From Pseudomonas reactans (GTDB lineage: Bacteria > Pseudomonadota > Gammaproteobacteria > Pseudomonadales > Pseudomonadaceae): DNA of 64,000 nt. Numbering within the stretch: position 1 is the stretch's first letter; every line of letters begins with the position of its first letter. Positions 53,197 to 61,130 of this stretch are shown here, piece after piece. The notes under the pieces were generated by a model. The model was not told the DNA's origin. It did not search any database and saw only the letters and a program-made list of their open reading frames with translations. The stretch covers positions 372,001 to 436,000 of the forward strand of contig NZ_JACAPG010000014.1 of the NCBI RefSeq assembly GCF_013385825.1. The letters run 5' to 3'. The position numbers and the translations under genes are program-made.

Positions 53197-54303
53197 CTAT
53201 TGCCGGGACACACTCCAGCCAGTCTTGCGCAATACCTCCAGCACTGTTTCGCCCTTAAGGCCGGGTACCAGAACGCCGTGGTCAGTGAGCATGTCCTCTC
53301 CCGCCAGGATGGCATTGATGATCGCCTCTTCCACCGCTTCCGCCGCCGCGCTGAACAGCGGCGAAATGTGGTCGTTGTTGACCATCTGCAAGGTGCTGCT
53401 GAACGGCAGGCCCTTGCGCCCATAATCCGCTGGCGGCAGATCCTGGTTACCCGTGGCAAAGGCCAGGAACAGGTCACCACTGGAGTCCTCGGTGCCGCCA
53501 CCGGTACGTGCGATGCCGATGGACGCACGTTGCGCCAGGCGCTGGCATTGGTGCGGCAACAGCGGTGCGTCGGTGGCCAGGATTACCACGATCGAACCCA
53601 TGCCCGGCGTGCCTTGCTCGGCGAACGGTGAAGGAATCTCCATCAACTGGCGCCCCACCGGGTAGCCATCCACCCGCAGCTCCTGGCGTTTGCCATGGTT
53701 GGCCTGCACCAACACGCCGACGGTCCAGCCGCCCTGCTCGGCCGGCAGGCGCCGCGAGGCCGTGCCGATGCCACCCTTGAACTCATGGCAGATCATGCCG
53801 GTGCCACCGCCGACCGCGCCTTCCTGCACCGGGCCGGTTTCGGCATTGTCCACGGCTTCGCGCACATGCTCGGGGCCGACGTGCTGGCCCCAGATATCGT
53901 TGAGCAGGCCGTCATAGGTTTCCATCACCACCGGCATGCACCAGTACACCGCCGGGTCCGCCAGGCGCTCGCGCTCCAGGGCGATCAGGCTGTCGCGCAC
54001 AATGCCGATGCTGTGGGTGTTGGTGATGGCCAGCGGCGTGGTCAACAGCCCTGCTTCGTTGATCCACTCAAGGCCAGTGGCGTCACCATTGCCATTGAGC
54101 ACGTGGTAGCCGGCGAAGCACGGTTGCTGGCGGGCTTCTCCGGCGCGTGGCTGGATGACGCTGACGCCGGTACGCACGTGCTTGCCGTCGATAAGCGTCT
54201 TGATCGTGCTGTGCCCGACCCGAACACCGGGCACATCGGTGATGGCGTTCCACTCACCGGGCGTACCCAGCCCCAACGTGATGCCCAATTGACGTGCGCG
54301 CAT
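53197..54303 (-). CDS. P1-family (DmpA/BapA-like) aminopeptidase
   Basis: 368 residues. These Ntn-hydrolase-like enzymes self-cleave and release N-terminal D- or beta-amino acids from amides and peptides. The start ITLGLGTPGEWNAITDVPGV and later GAVGGGTGMICHEFKGGIG are typical; the likely cleavage/nucleophile serine is in GGGTEDSSGDLFLAF. I chose the ATG at 54303 (AAGGAG upstream). It is 9 bases after the APC permease gene, so it probably works on its imported compound or on peptides. Confidence 0.86.
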   Translation of the reverse strand: MRARQLGITLGLGTPGEWNAITDVPGVRVGHSTIKTLIDGKHVRTGVSVIQPRAGEARQQPCFAGYHVLNGNGDATGLEWINEAGLLTTPLAITNTHSIGIVRDSLIALERERLADPAVYWCMPVVMETYDGLLNDIWGQHVGPEHVREAVDNAETGPVQEGAVGGGTGMICHEFKGGIGTASRRLPAEQGGWTVGVLVQANHGKRQELRVDGYPVGRQLMEIPSPFAEQGTPGMGSIVVILATDAPLLPHQCQRLAQRASIGIARTGGGTEDSSGDLFLAFATGNQDLPPADYGRKGLPFSSTLQMVNNDHISPLFSAAAEAVEEAIINAILAGEDMLTDHGVLVPGLKGETVLEVLRKTGWSVSRQ

Positions 54304-54312
54304 AACCACTCC

Positions 54313-55677
54313 TTACAATTTCTGGAAGACCGGACTCAACCGGCCACTGATGCAATACAGAATCACCGACAGGGCCAGCAAGCCGATGATGATCATGATG
54401 TCGCGGATCGAAGCCGCCGCCACCAGCGTGACCAACAGATAACCCGCGCCCAGTACCGCAACCAACGCCGGCAGCGGCCACAGCGGCATGCGATAGGGAT
54501 GCTCGCGATCACGCAGCAGCACCCGGCTCATCAACGCGCTCAACGCCACCACCAGATACACCAACATGATCAGCAACACGCTGAACGAGGTCAGGTCGGC
54601 GAGGTTGGAGCTGAAACTCAACAGCGCCGAAGGAATCGCCAGGAACAGCGTAGCCAACCAGGGCGAATCCCAGCGTGGGTGAATACGCGTAAACAGTTTG
54701 TTGATGCTCGGCGTCCACAGCGCATCACGGCCGCTGCTGAACACCACGCGGCCGATCTGGATCACGATGGCGACAATGGCATTGAACACCGACAGGAAGA
54801 TTCCGGCGCTGACCAAGCGCGAGAGGGTTTCATTGCCATGGCTGGTCAACAGATAACCGATGGGGTCCGGGCTGCTGATCATCTCACTGAGCGATGGCGC
54901 ACCGATCAACAATGCCGTGATCGGCACCAGTTCGATGATTACCACCAGCCCCAGGGACCACAGCACCGCCTTGTGCACGCCTTTGCCGCCGCATTTCATG
55001 TCTTCGGCCAGCAACACGGCTGGGCCATAGCCGTTGTAGGAAAACAGGCCGATGCCCACCGCGCCGATCACCAGGGCCCAGGGTGCCAGGTGCAGCACGC
55101 CGTTTTCGACGATCTGCGGCTGGAACAGCACGCTGGCCGGCTGTACCGGATTGCCGAAGCCGATCACTACGATCACCAGTAACGCCGCCACTTCAAGCAG
55201 CAGGCAGGTGCCGGTGATCCAGGCATTCAGCTTGATATTGAGGATGCCCAGGGCGTAGCTGCACACCACGATTACCAGGGCGACGGTCTGGGAGTCGAAC
55301 TTCGTGCCCAAGGCGTTATTCAGATAAGTCGCCGCGCCTGTGGCGAGCACCGGCGGGATAAACAGCAACATCACCAGCACGGTCAGGAACGTCGCATAGC
55401 CCGCCATGCCACCAAACACGCGCTTGGCGTACACATACTCGCCACCGGCGCTGTTGTGGGCGCGGCCCAGTTCGGCGTAACAGAAGGCAAACATCAGAGC
55501 TAGCAGGCCGGCCATTACAAACGCCAGGAATACGCCGCTGCCAGCTTGCTGGATGGCAAATGGCGCGATCACAAATACGGAACTGGCCGGCGTCACCGCT
55601 GACACGGTGATGGCGACCACATCGAAGACACTCAAGGTGGGTTTCAGCACGCCGTCGGGCGTGGGGGAAGTGCTCAT
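54313..55677 (-). CDS. APC-family amino acid or amine permease
   Basis: 454-residue permease with about 12 hydrophobic helices, beginning LSVFDVVAITVSAVTPASSV and with the family block GRVVFSSGRDAL. The APC superfamily carries amino acids and polyamines. It is in the same operon as the P1 aminopeptidase and divergent from a LuxR regulator, with an inverted repeat between them at 55735-55752. Substrate unknown. Confidence 0.88.
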   Translation of the reverse strand: MSTSPTPDGVLKPTLSVFDVVAITVSAVTPASSVFVIAPFAIQQAGSGVFLAFVMAGLLALMFAFCYAELGRAHNSAGGEYVYAKRVFGGMAGYATFLTVLVMLLFIPPVLATGAATYLNNALGTKFDSQTVALVIVVCSYALGILNIKLNAWITGTCLLLEVAALLVIVVIGFGNPVQPASVLFQPQIVENGVLHLAPWALVIGAVGIGLFSYNGYGPAVLLAEDMKCGGKGVHKAVLWSLGLVVIIELVPITALLIGAPSLSEMISSPDPIGYLLTSHGNETLSRLVSAGIFLSVFNAIVAIVIQIGRVVFSSGRDALWTPSINKLFTRIHPRWDSPWLATLFLAIPSALLSFSSNLADLTSFSVLLIMLVYLVVALSALMSRVLLRDREHPYRMPLWPLPALVAVLGAGYLLVTLVAAASIRDIMIIIGLLALSVILYCISGRLSPVFQKL

Positions 55678-55734
55678 ATCGTTATCCTCTGTCGTTGTTC
55701 TTGGTGTGAGGCAGAAACGAAAAATCTGATCATC

Positions 55735-55752
55735 GCGGGATATGTTTCCCGC
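55735..55752. promoter_or_regulatory. Inverted repeat between the permease and LuxR genes
   Basis: GCGGGA, 6 bases (TATGTT), TCCCGC: a perfect repeat 58 bases from the permease start. It may be the binding site of the LuxR-type regulator at 55876. Confidence 0.4.
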
Positions 55753-55875
55753 TGAATGATGAGGACAATAAACACGACGTTCATGTCAGCCAATTCCCCT
55801 ATTGGCGTACTCCCCTTGACGCCACCCGGCAAAAGCCGAACCCTTGGCCGATCTTTTGCGGTGGGAGCCTGTCAT

Positions 55876-56664
55876 ATGAGCCTGTTTCGAGAAGTCGGCA
55901 TGCACGCCGGCCTGGGCCGCACCGTCGCGCACATCGGCACCGAGCGTTTCTGGAAACAGTTGGTGTTGTTGCTGCACCAGTGTCTGCCGTTCGATAACGC
56001 CCTGGCGATCTTCTACCCATTGGAGGGGCCGCCCCAGGCCCTGGAAGAATACGACGCCCAACCCAGCAGCAAGCCGGCGTCGATGCTGGTGTACCTCAAT
56101 GGTTTGTATTTGCTCGACCCGTTTTTCCAGGCCTGTCGCGAAGGCTATGCCAGCGGCGTGTACCGCCTGGAGGAAGTGGCGCCGGATCATTTTCGCCAGA
56201 GTGAGTACTTCCTCAACTACTTCCACGACAACGTGCTGGAGGATGAGGTGCAGTTCATTCTGCAAGTGCCGGGCGCGGGGACGTTGTCACTGTCGTTGGG
56301 CATGCAACGGCGCTTCAGCGTTGAAGAGACTGGGCTGATGACCCTGCTGGCGGCCTGGGTGTTGCCGTTGATGCAGCAGCATTGGCAGCAGACTACACAA
56401 CGTGCGGCACCGGCCATGGATAGCCAGATCCGCGATGCGTTGAGTCATTTCGGCAGCGGCGTGCTGTCGGAGCGTGAGCTGGAAATCGCCCGCTTGGTAT
56501 TGCGCGGATTTTCGTCCAAGGCGATGGCTGAGCGTCTGAAGATCTCGCCGGACACAGTGAAGGTGCACCGGCGACATTTGTACGCGAAGCTGGATATCTC
56601 GTCACAGCCGGAGCTGTTTTCGTTGTTTATCCAGTCGCTGGGGCATGACCTGGAAAATCCATGA
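55876..56664 (+). CDS. LuxR-family transcriptional regulator
   Basis: 262 residues. The C-terminal LuxR helix-turn-helix is clear (about 200-255: LSERELEIARLVLRGFSSKA, then VKVHRRHLYAKL). The N-terminal 180 or so do not look like a homoserine-lactone domain to me, although FYLLDPFFQAC-like motifs hint at a sensing fold. I chose the ATG at 55876 (GGGAG 8 bases upstream); the frame is open 40 codons further back, but that part looks non-coding. It probably regulates the divergent permease/peptidase operon. Confidence 0.82.
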   Translation: MSLFREVGMHAGLGRTVAHIGTERFWKQLVLLLHQCLPFDNALAIFYPLEGPPQALEEYDAQPSSKPASMLVYLNGLYLLDPFFQACREGYASGVYRLEEVAPDHFRQSEYFLNYFHDNVLEDEVQFILQVPGAGTLSLSLGMQRRFSVEETGLMTLLAAWVLPLMQQHWQQTTQRAAPAMDSQIRDALSHFGSGVLSERELEIARLVLRGFSSKAMAERLKISPDTVKVHRRHLYAKLDISSQPELFSLFIQSLGHDLENP

Positions 56665-56690
56665 GCCCGAGGTTGTACTCGGTTTAAATA

Positions 56691-56716
56691 TGGGAGCGGG
56701 CAAGCCCGCTCCCACA
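56691..56716. repeat. REP-type palindrome
   Basis: TGGGAGCGGGCAAGCCCGCT, continuing CCCACA: the GC-rich palindrome GGGAGCGGG-CAAG-CCCGCTCCC is the common Pseudomonas REP unit. It lies between convergent genes and could also stop transcription. Confidence 0.75.
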
Positions 56717-56734
56717 GGGGGGCGTGCGTCGCAC

Positions 56735-57814
56735 TTACTTACCGGTGCGAATGGTGTTCCACACGCGCGTACGCACCCGGTCGATATTCAACGGCATCGC
56801 TTCCAACGCAAACAACTTGCCCATCATTTCCGGGCTCGGATAGACCTTGGTGTCAGACTTGATGGCTGGGTCTACCAGGCTGTCGGCGGCTTGGTTGCCG
56901 TTGGCGTAATGCACATAGTTGGTGATGCTGGCCATTACTTCCGGGCGCAACAGGTAGTTCATGAACGCATACCCGGCTTTTTCATCCGGGGCGTCAGCAG
57001 GCATGGCGACCATGTCGAACCAGATCGCGGCGCCTTCCTTGGGAATGTTATAGCCGATGTTCACGCCGTTTTTGGCTTCCTTGGCACGGCTTTCGGCCTG
57101 CAGGATGTCGCCGGAGAAGCCCACCGCCACGCAGATGTCGCCGTTGGCCAGGTCTGCGGTGTATTTCGAGGAGTGGAAGTACGCGACGTAAGGACGCACT
57201 TTCATCAGCAAGTCTTCAGCCTTCTTGTAGTCCTCAGGCTTCTTGCTGTGGTGCGGCAAGCCCAGGTAGTTCAGCGCAGCCGGCAGCAGCTCCGGGCCGT
57301 TGTCCAGAATCGCCACGCCGCACTTCTGCAGCTTGGCCATGTTCTCCGGCTTGAAGATCAGGTCCCAGGAGTCGACCGGTGCGTTGTCGCCCAGTACCGC
57401 CTTGACCTTGTCGATGTTGTAGCCGATGCCCGTGCTGCCCCACAGGTACGGGAAACCGTGGGCATTGCCCGGATCGTTGTTTTCCAGGGCCTTGAGCAGC
57501 ACCGGGTTAAGGTTCTTCCAGTTGGGCAACTGGCTCTTGTCGAGCTTCTTCAGCGCGCCACCCTGGATCTGCCGGGCCATGAAATGGTTGGACGGAAACA
57601 CCACGTCGTAGCCGGATTTACCGGTCATCAACTTGCCGTCGAGGGTTTCGTTGCTGTCGTACACGTCGTAGGTGAAACCAATGCCGGTTTCTTTCTGGAA
57701 GTTCTTGGTGGTGTCCGGCGCAATGTAGTCCGACCAGTTATAGATTTTCACCGTTTCGGCGGCCTGGCCGATAGAGGCCACCAACATCAAGGGCAACAGG
57801 GCAATGGCTTTCAT
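56735..57814 (-). CDS. Polyamine-type ABC transporter binding protein (PotF/SpuD family)
   Basis: 359 residues with Sec signal (about 1-18, MKAIALLPLMLVASIGQAA). Typical family segments are VKIYNWSDYIAPDTT at the N-terminus, GYDVVFPSNHFMARQI, YLWGSTGIGYN, the FWDL-like SWDLIFKPENM and the AKPG-like PSPEMMGKL. These receptors bind putrescine, spermidine or related amines. No permease or ATPase gene adjoins it, so it may use one encoded elsewhere. It lies downstream of a cupin and PuuB-like oxidase on the same strand. Confidence 0.89.
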   Translation of the reverse strand: MKAIALLPLMLVASIGQAAETVKIYNWSDYIAPDTTKNFQKETGIGFTYDVYDSNETLDGKLMTGKSGYDVVFPSNHFMARQIQGGALKKLDKSQLPNWKNLNPVLLKALENNDPGNAHGFPYLWGSTGIGYNIDKVKAVLGDNAPVDSWDLIFKPENMAKLQKCGVAILDNGPELLPAALNYLGLPHHSKKPEDYKKAEDLLMKVRPYVAYFHSSKYTADLANGDICVAVGFSGDILQAESRAKEAKNGVNIGYNIPKEGAAIWFDMVAMPADAPDEKAGYAFMNYLLRPEVMASITNYVHYANGNQAADSLVDPAIKSDTKVYPSPEMMGKLFALEAMPLNIDRVRTRVWNTIRTGK

Positions 57815-57874
57815 GGTTCGATTTCCTGGCGGTTTTAGGGCTGTTTTTATGGCAGGCGATCAAGGATCAAAGCG

Positions 57875-58216
57875 TTACAGGATCAATACGTAGGTCTTGC
57901 GCACGGTTTCCTGGATGTCCCAGATGCCGGTGCTGTTGGCCGGCAACATCAGTGCATCACCGGCTTGGATGTGGACGATTTCACCGTTGTCTGGGGTGAA
58001 GGAGCAGCGGCCCTGGATAAAGTGGCAAAACTCCTGGGATTTGATCTGTCGACGCCAGACACCTGGGGTGCATTCCCAGATGCCGGTTTCGACGCCATCG
58101 TTGCGCTCGACGCTGAGGGTCGAGGCCACGGCAATGGGCTCGCCCAAGGGCACGGCGACGGGCGACGAGTCCGGCAAGTGGGCGTTCAGCGTGTCTTTGA
58201 ATTGCGTGATGCTCAT
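57875..58216 (-). CDS. Small cupin-domain protein
   Basis: 113 residues with a cupin fold of the kind next to amine-oxidation genes: GIWECTPGVWRRQI, FCHFIQGRCSFTPDNGE and VHIQAGDALMLPANSTGIWD. It resembles the cupin_3 (old DUF861) type. It lies 27 bases after the FAD oxidase and 60 bases before the binding-protein gene, so probably functions in the same amine pathway; its exact role is unknown. Confidence 0.84.
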   Translation of the reverse strand: MSITQFKDTLNAHLPDSSPVAVPLGEPIAVASTLSVERNDGVETGIWECTPGVWRRQIKSQEFCHFIQGRCSFTPDNGEIVHIQAGDALMLPANSTGIWDIQETVRKTYVLIL

Positions 58217-58243
58217 GGGGTTTTCCCGTGTGAGTGAAACGAC

Positions 58244-59650
58244 TTAGTGCATGAAACCTTCCATGAACCCGGCCACGCCGGTCGCCAACTTGCGGCGCCA
58301 AGGGGCGGTATTGGGGTTGGCCAACACCTGGTCTTCATGGACGAAACTGCGAATGATCGCGTTGTAGCCCAGCCAGCGGCAGGGTTCGGGCTCCCAGGGC
58401 TTGAGCGCGTCCAGGCCGCGCTCGCGGATCACCCAGGGTTGATGGGTCAACGGCGTGTCGCGGCCCAGGATCAGGTCGGCCAGGGTACGGCCACCCAGGT
58501 TGGTGGCGCCAACGCCCTCCCCGCCATAACCACCGGACAATGCGATGCCGGTCTTGTGGTCACACAGCATGTGCGGTCGGAAACTGCGCGACATGCCCAG
58601 GTTGCCGCCCCATGAATGGGTAATCTTCACGTGCTTGAGCTGTGGGAAAAGCTCACCGAACAGGTAGCGACGCAGCTCCACTTCGCTGTCGGTCAGATCG
58701 AAGTTGTGGCGCAGTTTCCCGGCGAACTGGTAGCCACCACGGGCGCCGAACACCAGGCGGTTATCCGCCGACCGCTGGCCGTAGGTCACCTGGCGGCTGC
58801 TTTCGCCAAAGGCTTGGCCATGGCTCAGGCCGATTTCATCCCAGGTGCTGCCCGGCAACGGCTCGGTGGCCACGATCAGGCTTTGCACCGGCAGTTGATA
58901 ACGGCCCAAAGGCGGCAAGGTGTTGGCGTAGCCCTCCACGGCCGGCACCACCCAGGCGGCACGAACACCAGCCTTCGCCGTGCGCAGGCCGCCGGATTGC
59001 CACTGAGTCACTGGGCTGTTTTCGTAGATCGCCACGCCCATGCTTTCCACTACGCGCGCCAGGCCGCGCACCAACTTGGCAGGGTTGATGGTCGCCACGT
59101 GCGGCGCATAGATACCGCCATAAGGCTTGGCGATACGAATCTGTTCGGCCAGTTGCTGCGGGGTGAGCCAGCGATAGTCGGCTTCGGTCAGGCCCTGGGC
59201 GTAGAGTTTGTCCAGGTAGCGACGCAGGCTGCCCTCCTGCTCGGGGTAACGCGCGGCGCAGTACAGCGCGCCGCCCTTGCGGTAGTCGCAGTCGATGCCT
59301 TCACGCGCCAGCACTTGGGCCACTTCATCGGGAATGGCGTGCAGCAGATCAAACGAGGCGCGCCGTTGTTCGGGGTTCAGGCCGGCCAACAGGCGGTCCT
59401 CGCCCAGCAGGTTGCCCATCAGCCAGCCGCCGTTGCGGCCGGAGGCGCCGAAGCCGGCGGTTTGCGCTTCGATGATCGCGATGTTCAGTTCGGGCGCCTG
59501 GCGCTTCAGGTAATACGCGGTCCACAGCCCGGTATAACCGGCGCCGATGATAGCCACGTTGACGTCCAGGTCATGTTCCAGCGACGGCCGCGCATGCAGC
59601 GGGTCATCCAACTGGTCCATCCATAAGCTGATGTTGCGCCATGCCGGCAT
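58244..59650 (-). CDS. puuB: FAD-dependent amine oxidase, PuuB-like
   Basis: 468 residues of the DAO family, like gamma-glutamylputrescine oxidase. The FAD-binding motif is VAIIGAGYTGLWTAYYL, followed by FGASGRNGGWLMGNLLGE; NPAKLVRGLARV and GYGGEGVGATNLGGRTLAD complete the cofactor pocket. It should oxidise an N-substituted amine. The order oxidase, cupin, binding protein suggests uptake and oxidation of a polyamine-like compound. No gamma-glutamylputrescine synthetase is seen here, so the Puu assignment is by similarity. Confidence 0.85.
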   Translation of the reverse strand: MPAWRNISLWMDQLDDPLHARPSLEHDLDVNVAIIGAGYTGLWTAYYLKRQAPELNIAIIEAQTAGFGASGRNGGWLMGNLLGEDRLLAGLNPEQRRASFDLLHAIPDEVAQVLAREGIDCDYRKGGALYCAARYPEQEGSLRRYLDKLYAQGLTEADYRWLTPQQLAEQIRIAKPYGGIYAPHVATINPAKLVRGLARVVESMGVAIYENSPVTQWQSGGLRTAKAGVRAAWVVPAVEGYANTLPPLGRYQLPVQSLIVATEPLPGSTWDEIGLSHGQAFGESSRQVTYGQRSADNRLVFGARGGYQFAGKLRHNFDLTDSEVELRRYLFGELFPQLKHVKITHSWGGNLGMSRSFRPHMLCDHKTGIALSGGYGGEGVGATNLGGRTLADLILGRDTPLTHQPWVIRERGLDALKPWEPEPCRWLGYNAIIRSFVHEDQVLANPNTAPWRRKLATGVAGFMEGFMH

Positions 59651-59699
59651 GCCGGGTTCCCCTACCTCGTTTCGATAGGGTGGATCCTAGAGCGCAGTG

Positions 59700-60509
59700 T
59701 CAGGGGCTGTCTTGCGCGCGTGCACGCAGGGAAATTTGTTTGACGTAGGCCTTGGGTGACTGCCCTGTGTGCTGGCGAAACGCACTGTAGAACGCCGAGA
59801 GCGAGTTGAAGCCGGCGGCAAATGCCAGGTCATCGACCTTTATCGGCGGCAAGGCCTTGTCCAGCGCGGCCAGCAAGTGGTGAAGCCTGGCCTGGTTGAC
59901 ATAGCGATAGAAGCTTTGCCCCAGCACCTGGTTCAGTAAATAGGAAATCTGATTGCGACTGTAGCCACACTCCTTGGCCACCCGCTGCAAGTCCAGCTCC
60001 GGGTCCAGGTAAGGCTGCTTGCGTTCGAAATACTGCTGCAGGTCATTGGCCATATGCCCCAATTGCTGGGGCGACAAGCCTAAACGGCTAACCGAAGGCC
60101 GCGCGGCCTGGACGGGTTGCTCATGCACCAGGGAGGCGTACTCATTGACCCGCCAAATCAGCCCGTCGCGTACCGTGATGGCTTCGCTGGTGCGAAATGA
60201 CACCAAACCGTGGCCGCCACGCAAGGTGATGCGGTACTGGATGAAGGCCGTATCGCCATCGGCGCGGATGCGATCGCTGTGTTCAATCGCTTCATCGGCC
60301 TCGCGCGGCATGCTGGCTTGCAGGTAATCACGCAGCTCGGCGTAACCGACGACACGGTTCTGGAAAAAGTCGTGGTACTGGATGTCCGGATGGTAGTAGG
60401 ACATTACGCCCTCCAGGTCCCGATGGCGCCAACACAAGTGGTGGCGCAGCACCAACTCGCGGGTGGCGTGGGATTGCTGAGGCTCATCGTCTTGGGCGAT
60501 GTCGGGCAT
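59700..60509 (-). CDS. AraC-family regulator with N-terminal NTF2/SnoaL-like domain
   Basis: 269 residues. The first 130 or so have a SnoaL-like fold (HHLCWRHRDLEGVMSYYHPD and ITVRDGLIWRVNEY), unusual as a ligand domain for AraC proteins. The C-terminus has two AraC helix-turn-helix motifs (VAKECGYSRNQISYLLNQVL, then VDDLAFAAGFNSLSAFYSAF). It is on the same strand as and downstream-adjacent to nothing obvious but next to the puuB gene and likely regulates that amine cluster. Confidence 0.84.
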   Translation of the reverse strand: MPDIAQDDEPQQSHATRELVLRHHLCWRHRDLEGVMSYYHPDIQYHDFFQNRVVGYAELRDYLQASMPREADEAIEHSDRIRADGDTAFIQYRITLRGGHGLVSFRTSEAITVRDGLIWRVNEYASLVHEQPVQAARPSVSRLGLSPQQLGHMANDLQQYFERKQPYLDPELDLQRVAKECGYSRNQISYLLNQVLGQSFYRYVNQARLHHLLAALDKALPPIKVDDLAFAAGFNSLSAFYSAFRQHTGQSPKAYVKQISLRARAQDSP

Positions 60510-60612
60510 GGAGGGGCTCTGCGGCGGGTAAACCCTGGAGATTGCCGAATTTTATCGGGGTCTTCAATGGCGAATTGGTACTTCTGACTAATGGCCTATT
60601 GCCCAGTCTTCA

Positions 60613-60628
60613 GTAGGACATGACCTAC
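60613..60628. promoter_or_regulatory. Near-palindrome in the promoter region of DUF1652/araC
   Basis: GTAGGACATGACCTAC: arms GTAGG and CCTAC with a CATG core, two mismatched positions in 16. It lies midway between the divergent AraC gene and the DUF1652 gene and may be a regulator site. No other motif was seen in this 257-base interval. Confidence 0.3.
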
Positions 60629-60766
60629 ATCAAACTTATGAAAGACAACCGCCGAACGGGGCTCAAAAAGTCACCTTGCCTTTGCGAACGGATGCTATTT
60701 TTAAGCTCTTCGACGCCATGACCAGTGAAGGTCCTGGCCCCTGCCGCGAGCTAAAGGAAGCGCTCA

Positions 60767-61039
60767 ATGAACAAGGTGGGCAACATGAACAAAGTGACGT
60801 TCCCCAACGCCTGCCAGCTGATGCGCTGGCATTTTCACCCGATGGGTTTCGAGGGCAGCATGGATGCGCCTGGCAGTATGATCGCCCGATTGTTCGACCG
60901 AGCCAGTGGCGAAACGCTGATCGCCATCGCCGGCATTCCTTGCGCCACCGTGATGAATGCCGCCGATGTGGAGCGCATCATCGAGGCCGTGGAGGATGAG
61001 CTGGAGTCGTTTGTGCCGCCGCAGTCCCTGCGGGCTTAA
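60767..61039 (+). CDS. DUF1652 family small protein
   Basis: 90 residues of the Pseudomonas DUF1652 family (TFPNACQLMRWHFHPMGFEG, and DVERIIEAVEDELESF at the C-terminus). The role is unknown. Two ATGs fit: 60767 (AAGGA 8 bases upstream) and 60785 (AAGG nearby); I give the first. A REP element follows at once. Confidence 0.82.
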   Translation: MNKVGNMNKVTFPNACQLMRWHFHPMGFEGSMDAPGSMIARLFDRASGETLIAIAGIPCATVMNAADVERIIEAVEDELESFVPPQSLRA

Positions 61040-61047
61040 ACACAATC

Positions 61048-61130
61048 TGTAGGAGCCGGCTTGCCGGCGATGAGGCCCATGGGTGTATCCGCGCCTTTGG
61101 ACGCCATCACCGACAAGCCGGCGTCTACAC
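61048..61130. repeat. Pair of inverted REP units (REPIN)
   Basis: Unit 1 (about 61048-61072) reads TGTAGGAGCCGGCTTGCCGG and is mirrored by unit 2 (about 61105-61130), CACCGACAAGCCGGCGTCTA. Such inverted REP doublets are common in fluorescent pseudomonads and may mobilise with a RAYT transposase. Unit 2 covers the stop codon of the helicase gene at 61125. Confidence 0.75.

Noticed and set aside
55756..55875. Longer LuxR start at 55756
   Set aside because: The extra 40 residues are not typical of the family and the ATG at 55876 has GGGAG at good spacing.
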